From: Parasponia andersonii
Lineage: Eukaryota > Streptophyta > Magnoliopsida > Rosales > Cannabaceae
Assembly: GCA_002914805.1 (NCBI GenBank)
Contig: JXTB01000040.1
Location: 1,132,383 to 1,196,382, forward strand
DNA length: 64,000 nucleotides
Direction: 5' to 3'
Shown here: piece after piece, positions 11,780-24,347 of the stretch
How the letters are laid out: each line of letters starts with the position of its first letter
Numbering within the stretch: the stretch's first letter is position 1
The notes under the pieces: model-generated
What the model was told of the DNA's origin: nothing
The model's database searches: none
The model's input: only the letters and a program-made list of their open reading frames with translations
Made by a program: the position numbers and the translations under genes

Positions 11780-13806
11780 TGGTCTTCTCTCACGACTTAA
11801 CTGACGAATTTCAGAAACCTCTTCCTCGATTGGTTCTTCTACTTCGTGTTATGGTGTTGCCTCAGAAGAATTTGAATATTCAGTATTATTTTCTACTGAA
11901 ATTGTAGTAGTTTCTGAATTGTTATTGTCTCTCTTTTCTTGCATTTTGTTTTCTACAAATATCATATCTCTATTGATGAGTGAGATCCCAAAAGCAATAC
12001 GCCTTAACTCTATCAGCATATCCCAAGAATATACATTTTCTAGACTTTGAATAAAGTTTTGTGATTTCTTGAGTCTTGTACATCACATACACAAGATTTC
12101 CAAATGTATATGAGTGAGAATAATCAGCTGGCTTACCACTCCACATCTCTATCGATGTCTTCAGATTAATCGTTATTGATAGAGATCGATTGATCACATA
12201 ATAAGCACTTTTGACTGCTTTTACCTAGAATGTCTTGGGTAGACCTGTAGCTCTCAATATTACTCTTATCCTTTCCAACAAGGTTCTATTCATCTGCTCT
12301 GGTACTCCATTTTGTTGAGGAGTATACGCCGCTATAAACTACCTCTTGATTTGACTGAAGTTATCAAATTTATTACTTGTATATTCTCCTCTATTGTCCA
12401 TCCTCAAACACTTGATCTTCTTTCCATATTCAAGCTCTACCTGCGCTCTGAATATTTTGAAAACTGAAAGCGCATCTTCCTTCTTCTTGATAGGATACAT
12501 CCAACATCTCCTAGACCCAATATCTCCTAGAGTAATCATCAATAAAAGATATAAAGTATCTAACTCCTCCTAGGGATATCACAAGTGCTTGCTAAGCATC
12601 ATAATATACCAAGTCTAAAACTTTTGAACTTTTAGAACTAGATGTGCTAAACCTTAATCTATACTGCTTGCTTATGACACAATGCTCATAAAAGGGTAAA
12701 AATACATTTGTGAGACCAGGAAGTAACCTCCGTTCAGAGAGAATCTTCAGAGACAGGTTCATATATGTAAAACTACTCTCTGTAAGAAGTCACGTCTCAT
12801 GTTGCTCTTGAATCCACTAACCAAACATTAATAGGCTATCATCTATCCTTAGAAACTATTATTGCTTTACTGTACAAGATTTCTCTATCATTTGAAGTAC
12901 TTGCCACATTCCCCTAAGCATTTGATGACTCGAGGTCCTTCCCTCTGGAATCTCCATTTTTTTAGAGTTTCCAACACTCCCCTTTGATGTGCCCTTTCTT
13001 GCCACAGTGATAGCACTTGACATTCTTCTTATTTCTTGACTTTGATCTACCATGACTCTGACTCCCACTGGAGCCACGTTCCGTTGATCTTTCTCTCATA
13101 ATCAAAGCCTTTGCTTATTGTGAACTTGCCAATTTATCTTCTTTGTTCTTATGCTGATTTTCTTCTTCAAGAATAACAGCTATAAGATTGTTGAAAAACT
13201 AGAGATGTTGTATTGATGGTCACATTTAGAATGAGCTAATCATACGGATCAGGTAGACTCTAAAGTAAGATTTCTGCATATTCAGTATCCTCTATTTTAT
13301 GCTCCATTATTATGACCTGAGAAAATAAAGTGCTGAGGGTGTTGATGTGGTCGGTCACCATTGTTGATTCTGTTATCCAAATGGTGTAAAGTCTTCTCTT
13401 CAAGAAAATTTTGCTGTGAAGTAACTTGGCCTGATTCAACTTTATCAACGTATCTCATATCTTTTTAGCTGACTTCTTCTCTTCAATGCTCGATAGAACT
13501 CCATTTGCTAGCACCAAATGTAAGTTAGCGACAATATTGTCATCCATCTCGTCCTACTTTTTATCATTAGTAATTTGAGTAAGTCTTTTCCCCAATTACT
13601 ATTAGATAATTATCTTTTCTCAATATTGTCTTTATCTTCATTTTTTATAGTGAGAAATTGCACCTATTGAACTTCTCAATATTGAATTTCACCATCATTT
13701 TTGTTCACTACGATTTGTTTAGTTACCACTGTTTCACTATATGTGAATAGTACTATAATAGTGTTGTATATGTAAATAGTGCTCTAACCAATGGCTCTGA
13801 TACCAT
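11780..13806 (-). pseudogene. Partial Copia retrotransposon: gag, zinc knuckle, integrase
   Basis: On the minus strand from the right come: a primer-binding site (13794-13805); a gag stretch (13700-13260) with 'YTIWITESTMVTDHINTL'; a CCHC knuckle 'CYHCGKKGHIKGECWKL' near 13030-12970; a decayed protease and linker; and integrase pieces at 12542-12339 ('IKCLRMDNRGEYTS') and 12197-11970 ('MWSGKPADYSHSYTFGN'). Multiple stops and frameshifts make it non-functional. Reverse transcriptase and RNase H are missing, because the sequence ends in the integrase-RT linker at about 11780, next to the LTR-like repeat. The flanking LTR to the right is 13807 to about 14443. Confidence 0.75.
13794..13805 (-). 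other. Retrotransposon primer-binding site (initiator tRNA-Met type)
   Basis: On the minus strand it reads 'tggtatcagagc', the standard Copia primer-binding site complementary to the 3' end of initiator tRNA-Met. It sits 1 bp from the LTR end. Confidence 0.8.
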
Positions 13807-14443
13807 TGTTAGGAGATTGATTTTGCGAAAGCGACAATACACAGCTAAAGTATGTGTTGAGAAAGTTAGGTGTAATAAAAAAGATAAGGCACACAAAAGA
13901 TTTAATGTCGTTCATCCAATTTAGGCTACATCCACGGATAAGGCTATGAAGAATTTCACCATGAAAAGGAAATTACAACTTACTTCTCTCTAAATACAAG
14001 GAGAGAACAAAGGAATATTTCTCTCTTGAAATAGGAGAAAATACTCTCTCTAAATAAATTAGAAGAAAACTAAAGTGGGATATACTAAGAGAAATTCATA
14101 AGCTTGAATTCTCTCTTAGAAGAAAGGAGATAGGTTAGGAATGGAATGTAAAAATAAGGATATGGAGAGGGTATTTATAGTTGAACCCTTCTCACTTTTG
14201 CATCATTTTTTTCCTTTTTTTTTTTTCACTTTGGTCAATAATGGTAATGTCACATATATTTGATTATTTCTTCTTCAAAAATTACGGCACCAACAAGCCT
14301 AATATATTTGACTATTCAACATATTGGGATTATGTTTTAAGTTTTCACCTGCAATTTATTTTCAGTTTTTTATTTTTTAGCAATTTTTATTATAAAGTTT
14401 CAAATTTACCCCTAAATTTATACTAATTAGTTGAGATTTATCA
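13807..14443 (-). repeat. 5' LTR of the partial Copia element
   Basis: The LTR end next to the primer site is well placed ('...ctaaca' on the minus strand). The far end is tentatively put at a 'tca' near 14443. A TATA box (minus 'tataaata', plus coordinates 14172-14179) lies where an LTR promoter is expected. No second LTR was found because the element is truncated. Confidence 0.5.
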
Positions 14444-14920
14444 ACTAACTAGAGAGGTATTTTGAGACATATCTGTTGTGATTCTGAATATATTTATTTA
14501 GTTACTACTATATGACAAAAATTTAAAATTTTGAGACAAATATGTTATGGTTCTGAATATGTTTAGTTAGTTGCGATATGACAAAATTGGAATCTTAAAA
14601 ACTGCTAAGTATAAAAGATTGATTCATCATCTAATAAACGTACATCTTAAGATATCAAGCGGTATTAAAAAGTGGAAATTCCTACATCCTAAACTTTATT
14701 CATATGCAAATTAGGCTTTTTCTAGAGTCTGATAATTTAAGACTTTTTTTCTAAACAACGAAATTGTCGTATATTTCCTTCTTTCAGAAAAAAAAAAAAA
14801 AAAAAAAATTTACAAAACGTTGATAACGATAATTTCATAATTTTTTTCAACTCTTCCGTTAAATATCACTATAGTGAATAGTCCCGAAAATCAAATGTTT
14901 TGCATTATTTTTGGCGAGTT
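14444..14920. other. AT-rich intergenic, no gene seen
   Basis: Contains A and T homopolymers and no recognisable coding sequence. Confidence 0.4.
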
Positions 14921-15059
14921 TCCAAACAGACCGCGAAGTTGTTATTTAACAATATTATTATTTATATAATTTAAAAAAAAAAAAAAAAACAAGGCACCTT
15001 ATCTCTATGACATGATCATATGTACATATAGAGATCCCTTGAGGATAATTAAGACTGGT

Positions 15060-15178
15060 CTAAGAGAAATAGGGTATTGATACAAGACGAAGAGGAACTT
15101 TCTTGTAAACGGTGAGGCCATAACGTTCTCTCATGTCCACGCCAGGGTCCTCATGATCCAACAACCTGCCATCTTGAC
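15060..15178 (-). pseudogene. Duplicated 3' end of a CYP71-type P450
   Basis: On the minus strand this encodes about 38 codons ending in a stop. It aligns with the last residues of the complete P450 at 16000-17773: both contain 'YGLTVYKKVPL', preceded by an Asp-rich stretch and a 'VDM' triplet. The similarity continues past the stop into 3' flanking DNA (14925-15000 against 15840-15910), so genomic DNA rather than an mRNA was duplicated. No heme-binding loop or upstream exon is present. It is a non-functional relic of a tandem duplication or unequal crossover. Confidence 0.8.
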
Positions 15179-15184
15179 TATGAA

Positions 15185-15999
15185 TGTTTACGAGGAGGAC
15201 GAATATAAAGTCTTCGGAAAAAGATTAGTTTTGAAGGGATTTTTTAAATACAAAATCAAGACGAACTAAGCTCGTTAAAGAACATTAATCAAAGTATACG
15301 ATATCTCAAAAAAAAAGAGTCTTTTATTGCTTAAATTAATTAGTGATTATATTCTAATATACTTTATTAATATTATTTAATTATTTGGATCTATTCATGT
15401 GAAGTAGACTATTGGAAAATAGGCAAAACACGTTAAAAAAATCTTGTATTCTTTATTTATTTTCGTGTTATTTTGAAACAAAAATTGTGTTATGTTGAAA
15501 CAAAAACAATCTTATTGCAATGCTTTCCATACATTTCCATAGGTATATTACAACATAATCAATTAATTAATTATTTGGTACTCACTAAAACAAATGTTGA
15601 ATTGTAATTTTTTTTCTTCTATTCCCTATTTAATGTTTTTGACGGGTTCGGTCGAAAATTGTCAGACCGAGATCAAATTCTTACTAATGTGTGAGGAGGA
15701 GAGAGAAAGGAGGGAAATAATTTTATTTTTTATGTAAACAAAATGACCGTTTGTGTATAAATGAGTTACAAGTCCTATTGTTCATGTATAGGTTCAAAAT
15801 GATAATTCCCATTGTAATATTTAGGGTACTGATGTATTGCGTGTTTCCAAATAAAACGTGAATTAAGTTTAACAATATTATTTAACAAGAAAAAACAAAG
15901 CACGTACGTTAAAAAACTTAATTTACATTGCAATGCAATTTTATAAAGCGTAAACATACATATATAATTAACATCAAGTGCGCCACCATAGAGCATAGA
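15185..15999. other. 3' flank of the P450 gene, no gene seen
   Basis: AT-rich sequence. Its right part (15840-15999) is the 3' flank of the complete P450 and is partly duplicated at 14925-15060. Confidence 0.45.
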
Positions 16000-17773
16000 T
16001 CACTTTAGGATATAGGGAATTGGTAGAAGATGAAGAGGAACTTTCTTATAAACAGTGAGCCCATAACATTCACTCATGTCCACGCTAGAGTCCTCATCAT
16101 GATCCGACAATCTACTATCTTCGGGCAACTTCCAATCAAACCAATATAAAAGATTGGTAATTAGATATTCAACACTTGCGATCCCAAATGCTAAGCCAGG
16201 GCATCCCCTTCTCCCAAAACCAAATGGAATGAATTGGGAGTCCTGCACTTTAAAATCAATCGAGCTATTCTCAAATCTCTCCGGAAGGAACTCCTCTGAA
16301 CTATCCCATGACTTGGGGTCCCTCTGAATTGCCCATGCATTGATAAAAACTTGTGTTTTTGCTGGAATATGATAGCCTCCTAGCTCGATGTTCTCCGTTG
16401 TTTCTCGAGCTAGTAAAAGAGGAGCAGGTGGATGTAGTCTCATACTTTCTTTTACGACACATTTCAGGTAAACCATGTTCCTGATATCATTCATATCGAT
16501 CTTTGGCTTGTTTCCCACTATTCTTCTCACCTCTTCTTGAGCCTTCTTCATAACCCTCGGATTTTTCATTAGCTCTGCCATCAACCATTCCAAAGTCGTT
16601 GAAGTAGTTTCAGTGCCAGCCAACAACATGTCCTGCATGCATTGTAGACAAGATAATCAATACATAACTAAAACCACTCGCCCATTTAAAAGTGTTAGTT
16701 GATCTCATGTTAATATACATATAATGATTAAGGCACGTATATATACCCGATATGAGAATGAAGGCGATATGATGTATATATAACCTGTATATTTGTGAAA
16801 GATTGGAAAAGAAAACAAAGAGAAACAGAGAAATAACCTGTAGGATAGCTTTTACGTCTTCTTGTGTGAGCTCAAAGTCGAGCCTGTGATTCTTTTGAAC
16901 TCTAAGTAGTATATCAACGAAGTCTTTCATATCATGCTCATCAGTACTACTTCCCAATCTCATGATTGCCTTGCGTTCTTCAACCATCTGATCAGAAAAC
17001 GTGTCAAGCTCTTCAGACGTAGATTTCAATCTAGCCGTAAACCCTCTGATGAAGTCGACCCATTTCAAATAAGGAAAGTAATCTCCAACACTAAACGACA
17101 TGAACTGAACCAACATCCTTCTCGACAGCTCACCGTACCAGCTCCCCCGACCACTCTGTCCTACAACACATCTACAGATGATGTTGTTGGAGGTTTCCAT
17201 CAGCATCTCGCTCAGATTTAAAGAAATCCCATGATTAATAACACAAGCTTTTCGTATTCTATCGATCAGTGCAGCTGCCTCTTCTTCCCTCACGGACTGA
17301 AATTGTTCAACTCTTTTCAAGCTCAGAAGATCAAGAACACAAATCTTTCGAACTTGTCTCCAATACTCACCGTAAGGAGAAAAGGCCACGTCCTTGCATC
17401 CATAGAGAAAGATATCACCTGCAGTGGTTTTAGGCCGGTTGGAGAAAACAACATCATGGTTCTTGATGATTTCTCTAACCATATCGGCAGATGACACCAC
17501 GAGAGTTGGAACATAGCCCAATTGTAAGAGAATTAGAGGGCCATACTTGTTGGAGAGTGCTCGAAGGGACCGGTGCGGGTGCGTGCCTAGCTGGTGGAGG
17601 TTTCCAATTATTGGTAAACTCGGTGGTGATGGTGGTACGTTGAGCTTATCATCTGATCTTTTCAGTCTAGTAAACAAGAAGACAATGGTGAAGAGGAAAA
17701 AGGAGACGATGAGTAAAGGATTCAACAGAGGTAGATTTTGACACGATTGCTTCAGAAATAGAAATAGAGCCAT
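16000..17773 (-). CDS. Cytochrome P450, CYP71 family
   Basis: A microsomal mono-oxygenase that would use NADPH-P450 reductase; the substrate is unknown. Exon 1 is 17773-16838 and exon 2 is 16632-16000, with a phase-0 GT-AG intron at the usual CYP71 position. The product is 522 aa. In order it has an N-terminal membrane anchor (about residues 15-35), the Pro-rich hinge 'PPSPPSLPIIG', the C-helix 'WRQVRK' (138-143), the I-helix 'AGTETT' (317-322), ExxR 'ESMR' (374-377), 'PERF' (429-432) and the heme loop 'FGFGRRGCPG' with Cys about 456. An upstream in-frame ATG at 17815 would add 14 residues. I prefer 17773 because exon 1 then has 312 codons, the same as the P450 at 36834, and a TATA-like box lies just upstream. 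All key residues are intact, so it is probably functional. It runs in the same direction as the kinase gene upstream. Confidence 0.9.
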
Positions 17774-17820
17774 TTCAATCATTGTTATCTCGAAAATGAC
17801 TATCTTCCCATTCATATAAG

Positions 17821-17830
17821 CATTATATGT
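17821..17830 (-). promoter_or_regulatory. Possible TATA box of the P450 gene
   Basis: On the minus strand it reads 'acatataatg', about 50 bp upstream of the preferred start codon at 17773. It is only a few bases upstream of the alternative ATG at 17815, which argues against that ATG. In AT-rich DNA such a box can arise by chance. Confidence 0.3.
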
Positions 17831-18659
17831 TAAGGAACTAGGGCAGTTAGAGACGAGTTATTTGTTCCTTGTTTTGATCTCAAATTAATACATGAACCAC
17901 AAAGAGCGGCGCAACAAGAAAGCCGGCTTATCCACCACCGCTTACTCGCCTCAAAACGAAACGTCACCAAGTGTCGTTCTAACCTGGCATTCTTAAATGA
18001 ATCCACCCAGTTTTGTTTCAAGTATACCGATGCAAAATTTTGGCTGCTTTTAGAAATCACGTGAATATCTAACACAAAGAAAGAACAAATAATCAAGATC
18101 TACTACAACAATTACTTCCAAACAAAAATTTCCCACAACTGTCGGCTGTTAAAAGTAGCAATAGTAACGTGGAACTGTAGGAGGAAACCAAAGTCGCACA
18201 AGCAGAAGTGATTCGACAAAATTCGGACATCGCCCCACATAATACAGACGAATGTAAGTAGAGGAAGAAACGAACACAAGTGATTTCGTCTTTCAAATTA
18301 TTTTTATACCAACCAAGAATAATAAGCAAATTCCGCTAACACAAAACTAGGTTATAGATGTATGGAAATGATCGTCAACACTTGAGAATCGTTATGATAT
18401 CAAATTATTTGGTTCATCAAGTAACATACAACACGAAAGTCTGGGGACATCCCAAAATTTGGCGGACATCCACATTTGCGTTAGAGGGAGAGGAGGGGTT
18501 TTTTTTTGCCTAATTTTTCCATTGAATTGGTAATTTATTTACAGAGGGAAAAACCATGGAAACGTATCCAGGTTGAGCAAACCATAGAAATCGAAGCTCC
18601 ATCACCTTCGAAAGGCCTGAAAAAGAAATCCTCAATTACGACTGCCCAAGACTTCACCT
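17831..18659. other. Spacer: kinase 3' UTR and P450 promoter
   Basis: It lies between the stop codon of the kinase and the upstream region of the P450, both on the minus strand. No conserved frame was found; the open stretches at 17830-18096 and 18093-18329 show no recognisable family. Confidence 0.45.
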
Positions 18660-21639
18660 TCACCTTCTGAAGTGATCCCTCGACAGAAATGAATGTCTGA
18701 GGGCTTCACGGGCGGTTAGCCTTTCAGAAGGATCATACCTAAGTAGCCCCTGCAAGAGATGAATGAGATCTCCAGCAGAATGGTCTACATGCTGCATTAC
18801 AATGTTCTGCAGAGTGAAGGCAAACAAAATAATAAACAAGAGGTGTAAACATTGGCCTTTTATCACGTTAACCACACACAAAGAAAGCTCAAGCACAAAG
18901 GAAAAAAATGAACCTGAAGTCGAGGAAGCTTCTGAACAGCTCTAATACTCTCCCTTGAGGCTGCACCTTCTGGCCAATCTAATCTACATTTTCTGACATA
19001 CTTCTCAGCATGTCGGCTGATAAAATCCACAAAAGACGTGTTTAATCATTTTGTATTTCTTTCCAAAACAAAGACAAAAGGAGAGTATCATGGCATAATC
19101 ACTTACTCTACTCTCTTTAGCATATGCTGGGTAAGGGGACCCAGGACGCGCTCCATCATTGCAAGGTGCTCCAAATTCTCGTGTGTTTGAAACAAAGCCT
19201 CACCCTGTGCCATTGATTATCAAGTAAGCATTAACATGTTTCGCAATTAAAACATAAAAAAGTTTGCGGCAACTGATTAAGGGTTCCTACCGTGCACAAC
19301 TCAACCAATATACAGCCAACACTCCATATATCACAAGGATAACTCCATCCAAGACCTGCAAAAATACCAACGAAATTAGTCACTGGAAATCTATTAAAGA
19401 AATCAGTACGGGAAAGGATTAAACTTACCGAGAATAACTTCCGGAGCACGATAATGTCTCGTTGATACAATGTAATTCTGATCTTGACGCTCATAAGTTG
19501 TGCTACCAAAATCGATCACCTTAATAGCACTTGACTTGGGAACTCTTTTAAAGTAGGAACTATCCTTCGGAGACCGGGTCGAACTCTGAGAATTGCACAT
19601 CAGTAAAAACGTCAAAATTTGGAAACCGACACCAGAAATGACAATATATGAAGCTGGAGTTGAGATTAGGGTGAAACAGGGGACAACAGCAAAGGAAAGT
19701 AAAAGTACTTTGTACTCGGGAACTTTAACATAATCTGAAGAAACAAGAAGAATGTTCTCGGGCTTTAAATCAGTGTGAATCATATGTAAGTCATGCATGA
19801 CTGCAAACCAAAAAATGAGGAAAACTGTCAAAAACTATAACCGAAAGAAACAACATAACTATAACATGATGCACTTAGAATCCCTGCGCACAGCTTCCAA
19901 TCCACTTGAAGAAAGAGAACAGAGATCATTGCGTAAGGTATTTCTAACCACTTAAAAGTGAGCTAACATCCTAATAGCAAGGCATATTATATTCAACAAT
20001 TAAAAAAGGCAGATTAAAAAAGACTAGCTAAAGTATTTACTACACACATGCTACACATTCCAAAAGTTGTCTGCCAATCTCACGGACAAGGTCAATGGGA
20101 AATGAGCGGTAATTGTTTTTGCGTAGAAAATCGTATAAGCTTGGTCCAAGCTTCTCAAAGACCTGTTAAAACCATTTCAATTCACCCAGAAAGGCTCAAC
20201 CCCCAAACCATTTGTTAATTGGGGAAATCAATCCATCACAAATCAACATATACTTACAATACAGATATGGTTACGATAGTCAAACCAGTTCCGTAATTGC
20301 ACACAACTGCAAGGAATAAACCCATTTAACAATTGCTATAAAGCTCAGGAAACCCCTTTTAAAATGTCGGACGTGTAATAAAGGAGACAAAATTCATAAT
20401 CACCCACCGATTGCCATTTTTATCATGTTTTCCAAGTTGCTGCAGCACTTCAACTTCAATCATTGCTGCTTCACGGTACTTTTTTACTCCACGGACAATT
20501 TTTATGGCAACCATCTCCTTCTTTTCTCTGTCCCAGCATTCTAAAACCTGACCAAACGTACCTTCACCCATTTTACTCTGGATCTTATCTGCAGAAACAT
20601 AATCAAAAACAAATAAATTCTACATAAACAAGTACTTAATATCGAGGAAAATTGGTTCAAAGCAAAGCCTAAGAACATCCTGTAACCAAATCAGAAACAC
20701 TCAAACCATTAAAATGTAAACTTTTGCAACCAAGAAATAATTTTCAACTATCAAAGAGAAATTAGAGCTCAAGATTTTACTAAACTTACTAAATTAAAAT
20801 AACTAAACCTGTTAAAATATATTAGCACCCATAGCAACATGTTTAAAAAGATCAAAATAATGATTAGGACAATCATTAAATGTAAAGTATTTTGGTGATG
20901 GTAAGACGTAATTACAGCGAGAAGTTAAATTTTCTCCAAGCTCAAACATGTAATGGCCATCTTTGTCATCCTCACGCCAAGGGGGAGAACCATTTCGAGC
21001 AACTTCTTTAAGAAACAGGGAAGAACTACTAGTGTGGTCTGAGGGTACGCTCAAAGATGCCAAGCTTGAGAAATTCCCAACCTCTTGTCCACATAACATT
21101 CCTACCTGAGCCTACACACAGCCATTAATTCATTCTCTACTTAAAATTAAATCAAAATTCTTTCCAACCACGTCTTTATCCCAAAACACACAGCCCCTTT
21201 TACCAAGTGATAAATAACAATATTCTCCATGAATAAAAGAACCAAAATCAAAGGAACTAGCAAAAAAGACAACACTCTTATAATCAAATATTAACAAATA
21301 ATGGTGTTAAACAAAATACAAAGATATAGATACAGTGAATCCAAAATATAAGCCCAATAATTACTAAACTTAAATAAAATCAAGAAAAAAGAAAAAAACG
21401 CAAGAGATATAAAGAACGAGCCATACCTGATCTAAATACAAACCTAATTTTCGAGATCAATCACAAAACTGAAAAAAAGTTTCAAAAAAAAAAAAAAAGA
21501 AATCAATCAGATCTAGGGTTTCGTAGAAGAAAGACGATACCTTTGGGGCCTGAGGAACATCCCAGCCCAATCGCGCTCGCTTTCGTGGTCGCCGATCCAA
21601 GTGAGTGAGGGGAAACTCCGTCACGCGCTCCAGCTCCAT
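18660..21639 (-). CDS. AFC2: LAMMER-type dual-specificity kinase, AFC2-like
   Basis: A CLK/LAMMER kinase that phosphorylates SR splicing factors, typically nuclear. The eleven coding exons I can join are 21639-21541, 21111-20916, 20588-20408, 20306-20258, 20162-20048, 19800-19709, 19585-19429, 19355-19291, 19204-19107, 19016-18914 and 18806-18660. All have GT-AG borders and consistent phase, and give 433 aa, close to Arabidopsis AFC2. Visible motifs are the basic N-terminus '[13 protein letters not shown]', glycine loop 'GEGTFG' (106-111), 'VAIK' (Lys128), 'HTDLKPEN' (Asp224), 'DFG' (269-271), 'APE' (291-293) and the family signature '[12 protein letters not shown]' (330-341). The start at 21639 matches the family N-terminus; an in-frame ATG nine bases upstream is less likely. 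No lesion is seen, so this looks like an intact conserved gene. Confidence 0.93.
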
Positions 21640-21749
21640 GATTAACAACAGCGATCAAAGACCCAGACTCAGAGGAAAAAAGCTAGAGAGATCGAAACCA
21701 AAACAAGACGAAATCTCGAAATTGACGAGAATCGACGAAAGAGAAAAAG

Positions 21750-24339
21750 GTTATCTTTAGGCGTAGGGAGGAACCTAACCCTAAATTTAACCCGTAACAA
21801 CGAAGCAGAGGAGGTTCAGATGGAATCCCTCCGTACACGTGTTAAATTTTTAGCCGAGTGTTTGGCCGAGATTATCCAGCTATACAAAGCGTTTCTGGGT
21901 TGGTTGCTTTAACCATGGTTGAGTTAGCCTCATTTAGCCCCGGAATACCAGGAGAGGTGTTTATACGCGCGTGTTCTGCAATCAATGATGGGCTACTTCC
22001 GCAAGAATTCCAATTTGGTGCTGACACGTGTAGTAATTTAATTGGCTCAGTCAATCTTGTCGTTTTTGGCTTTTATACATGTCGTTCAATATTTACTTCG
22101 CCGAAAGAGTGCGAGTTCTATGTTTATTCTTTTCAACGTTATAATATGGAAGTTGAGATTTAATGTAAAGTAGATAATTATTTGATGACATTTTATTCTA
22201 AGTTTTAACATAATTATACACTCTTATACATATACTTTACTTTTTTAAACGGATACTTACATTACCCTTAAATATGCATATTTATTTTTCTAATTTTGAA
22301 TGAACAATCAAAATTAAGCACAAATATTTTTAATTATATAGTTTATATAATTGAATACTTTAAAATTTAAACTGGAACAAATAAAATAATTTTTTTTTTG
22401 CTAAATTTATTAGTATAATTTTTATATCTATAAATACAATATTTCAATTAACCAACCTACTCAACAAACTACGCGATTCATATTTTGATTTGGGGAATAT
22501 AAGTTAAATATTTGAGAAAAAAATGTTAAATACATTTATATTTTTATATTTTCTTAGTTTCATGGTTTGATACGTGAGTTTTTTTACTGTGATTTCTTTT
22601 TCAATAAATTTCACTGTTTATCTAGTGTTTCACTTTTTGCAAATATATATATACATATAATGACAATCCAAAAATGCTTTTTAGCAATTAAATCATTATA
22701 ATTTGAATGATTAAAAAAATAAAAATAAATATTAATTATTTAGTACATTAAATGAAATTAGTAAATAAGTATATCTATAAAATATAAAAATATATATACT
22801 TAAACAATTAGTTATACAATTTAAAAAAATAAATATTTATTTAATTAAATTTAAAATATTAGTTATTTATCTAAATTTCTCTTCTTACTTCTTTTAATTT
22901 TTACACCGTATGAAAAAAAATATGACTGTATTTTTGTAATTATTTTTATTCAGGGGTGGTATTTGGCTAGTTTTTCCAAAAAAATAAATAAATATGTTTA
23001 GAAATATAATAACTTTCTTTTCAAAAAAAAAGAAAATAATAATTTTGTATTAAAATATCATTTGACAAGCCACAACTAGTTTGAGAAAATTTAGGAGCAA
23101 AGTTGATTTTTTACGTTGAAAACCTAACCCACAAGCTGCTACTTTTCCTCATCATTTTAGACATGCTTGAGTTCTATTATAATATAATAGGTAATATTAG
23201 TAACGGCATAAGTTCTATTTGGTGGGTGTAGAGCTAAATTGCCACTTATATTTCATAGCATTATTCTAATAACAACTTCAGTAGCATTGATAAGAAACAC
23301 TAATACGTAATGAGTCTCAATTTTGCTCTAGTCGAGCATTGAGTAATACGTTTCTTGATTGTTTTTCTGGTCATGAAAGTTATTGATAATCAACAAAATG
23401 TGTTTCACCAACATCTCAACAATACAAGGCAACTTTTAATTTTTAATTATTACAAAAGATACGTCATATCACTATATATCATTATTAAGAAGAGAAGTAC
23501 CTTTTTCCTCTTATAATGGTAAAGAAATGGAGCCCTTCAGGAGGGTACAGGGTATAGCGAGAATACAGGCGGTCATCATTTTGATATCACTTTTTTTTAT
23601 GTTATATTCTACTTCAGAAGAGTACATCATTTTTTTTTTAATGCTATATTCTACTTCAGAAGAATATAGCGAGACTAGAGGCGTATATCACTTTTTTATG
23701 TTATATTCTATCTAAGCCACAAAGTTTGCCAATTCCATCTAATTCAATCCGTAAAAAAATAAAAATAATTAATTAGTCCAATCTAATCATCGAGGTAGAT
23801 TGCACTAGTTATAGTGGTTATTTTAACATATTTATTATTGTGGTTAATCGGTTAGACTTGACTATTTTGAGTCTTAATTTATCTTAAAAGTCTAAAAATT
23901 AAAATCAAATTGACTAAATAAATGAAGTTTTTATATACTTCAAAACCTAAATTAAAAAATAATCAATGTAGTAAGGTTTTTTTCTTATATTTTACTTCAA
24001 AATTTAACAAATAATAGAATCCTCTTTGGTAGTCCTAGATGAGACTATTTACTATAAGTCATTGGATTATTACTTAATAGTCTTAATACTTTATGTGACA
24101 AAAATTTATTATGCACTTACTAATACATCATTATTTCTATTAATTCTATTTTCCCCTTTCATTTAAGGCCATCTTCTTTCACGAGTCTCTCTCACATTTT
24201 ACCAGCCTAACCTGCTCAACTTCCAACTCCAAATATGCAGAAAATGAACCGTAAACTATAAATATAAATATATTACTATTATTACATAAATAAAAGAGAA
24301 AATTCTACCTATGCTCATTGTTATTTTGTCATTTCCTGC
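21750..24339. other. AT-rich intergenic, no gene seen
   Basis: It begins with the promoter side of the kinase gene (about 21640-21840, less AT-rich, transcribed leftward) and then turns very AT-rich. The 101-codon open frame at 21858-22163 has no recognisable domain and its first half overlaps an open frame on the other strand. Confidence 0.45.
23585..23712 (+). repeat. Short tandem repeat, about three units
   Basis: The phrase 'atgttatattctacttcag' and close variants recur three times (near 23600, 23641 and 23697), spaced by T runs. It is a small local duplication with no coding role. Confidence 0.55.
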
Positions 24340-24347
24340 CTTTGGAC

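Noticed and set aside
21858-22163. 101-codon open frame right of the kinase gene
   Set aside because: No recognisable domain, an antisense frame over its first half, and no sign of splicing or promoter; too weak to call a gene.
23585-23712. Repeated units resembling a short array
   Set aside because: Units are slippage duplicates with T-run spacers and no constant repeat-spacer pattern; not a CRISPR array, and the genome is plant.
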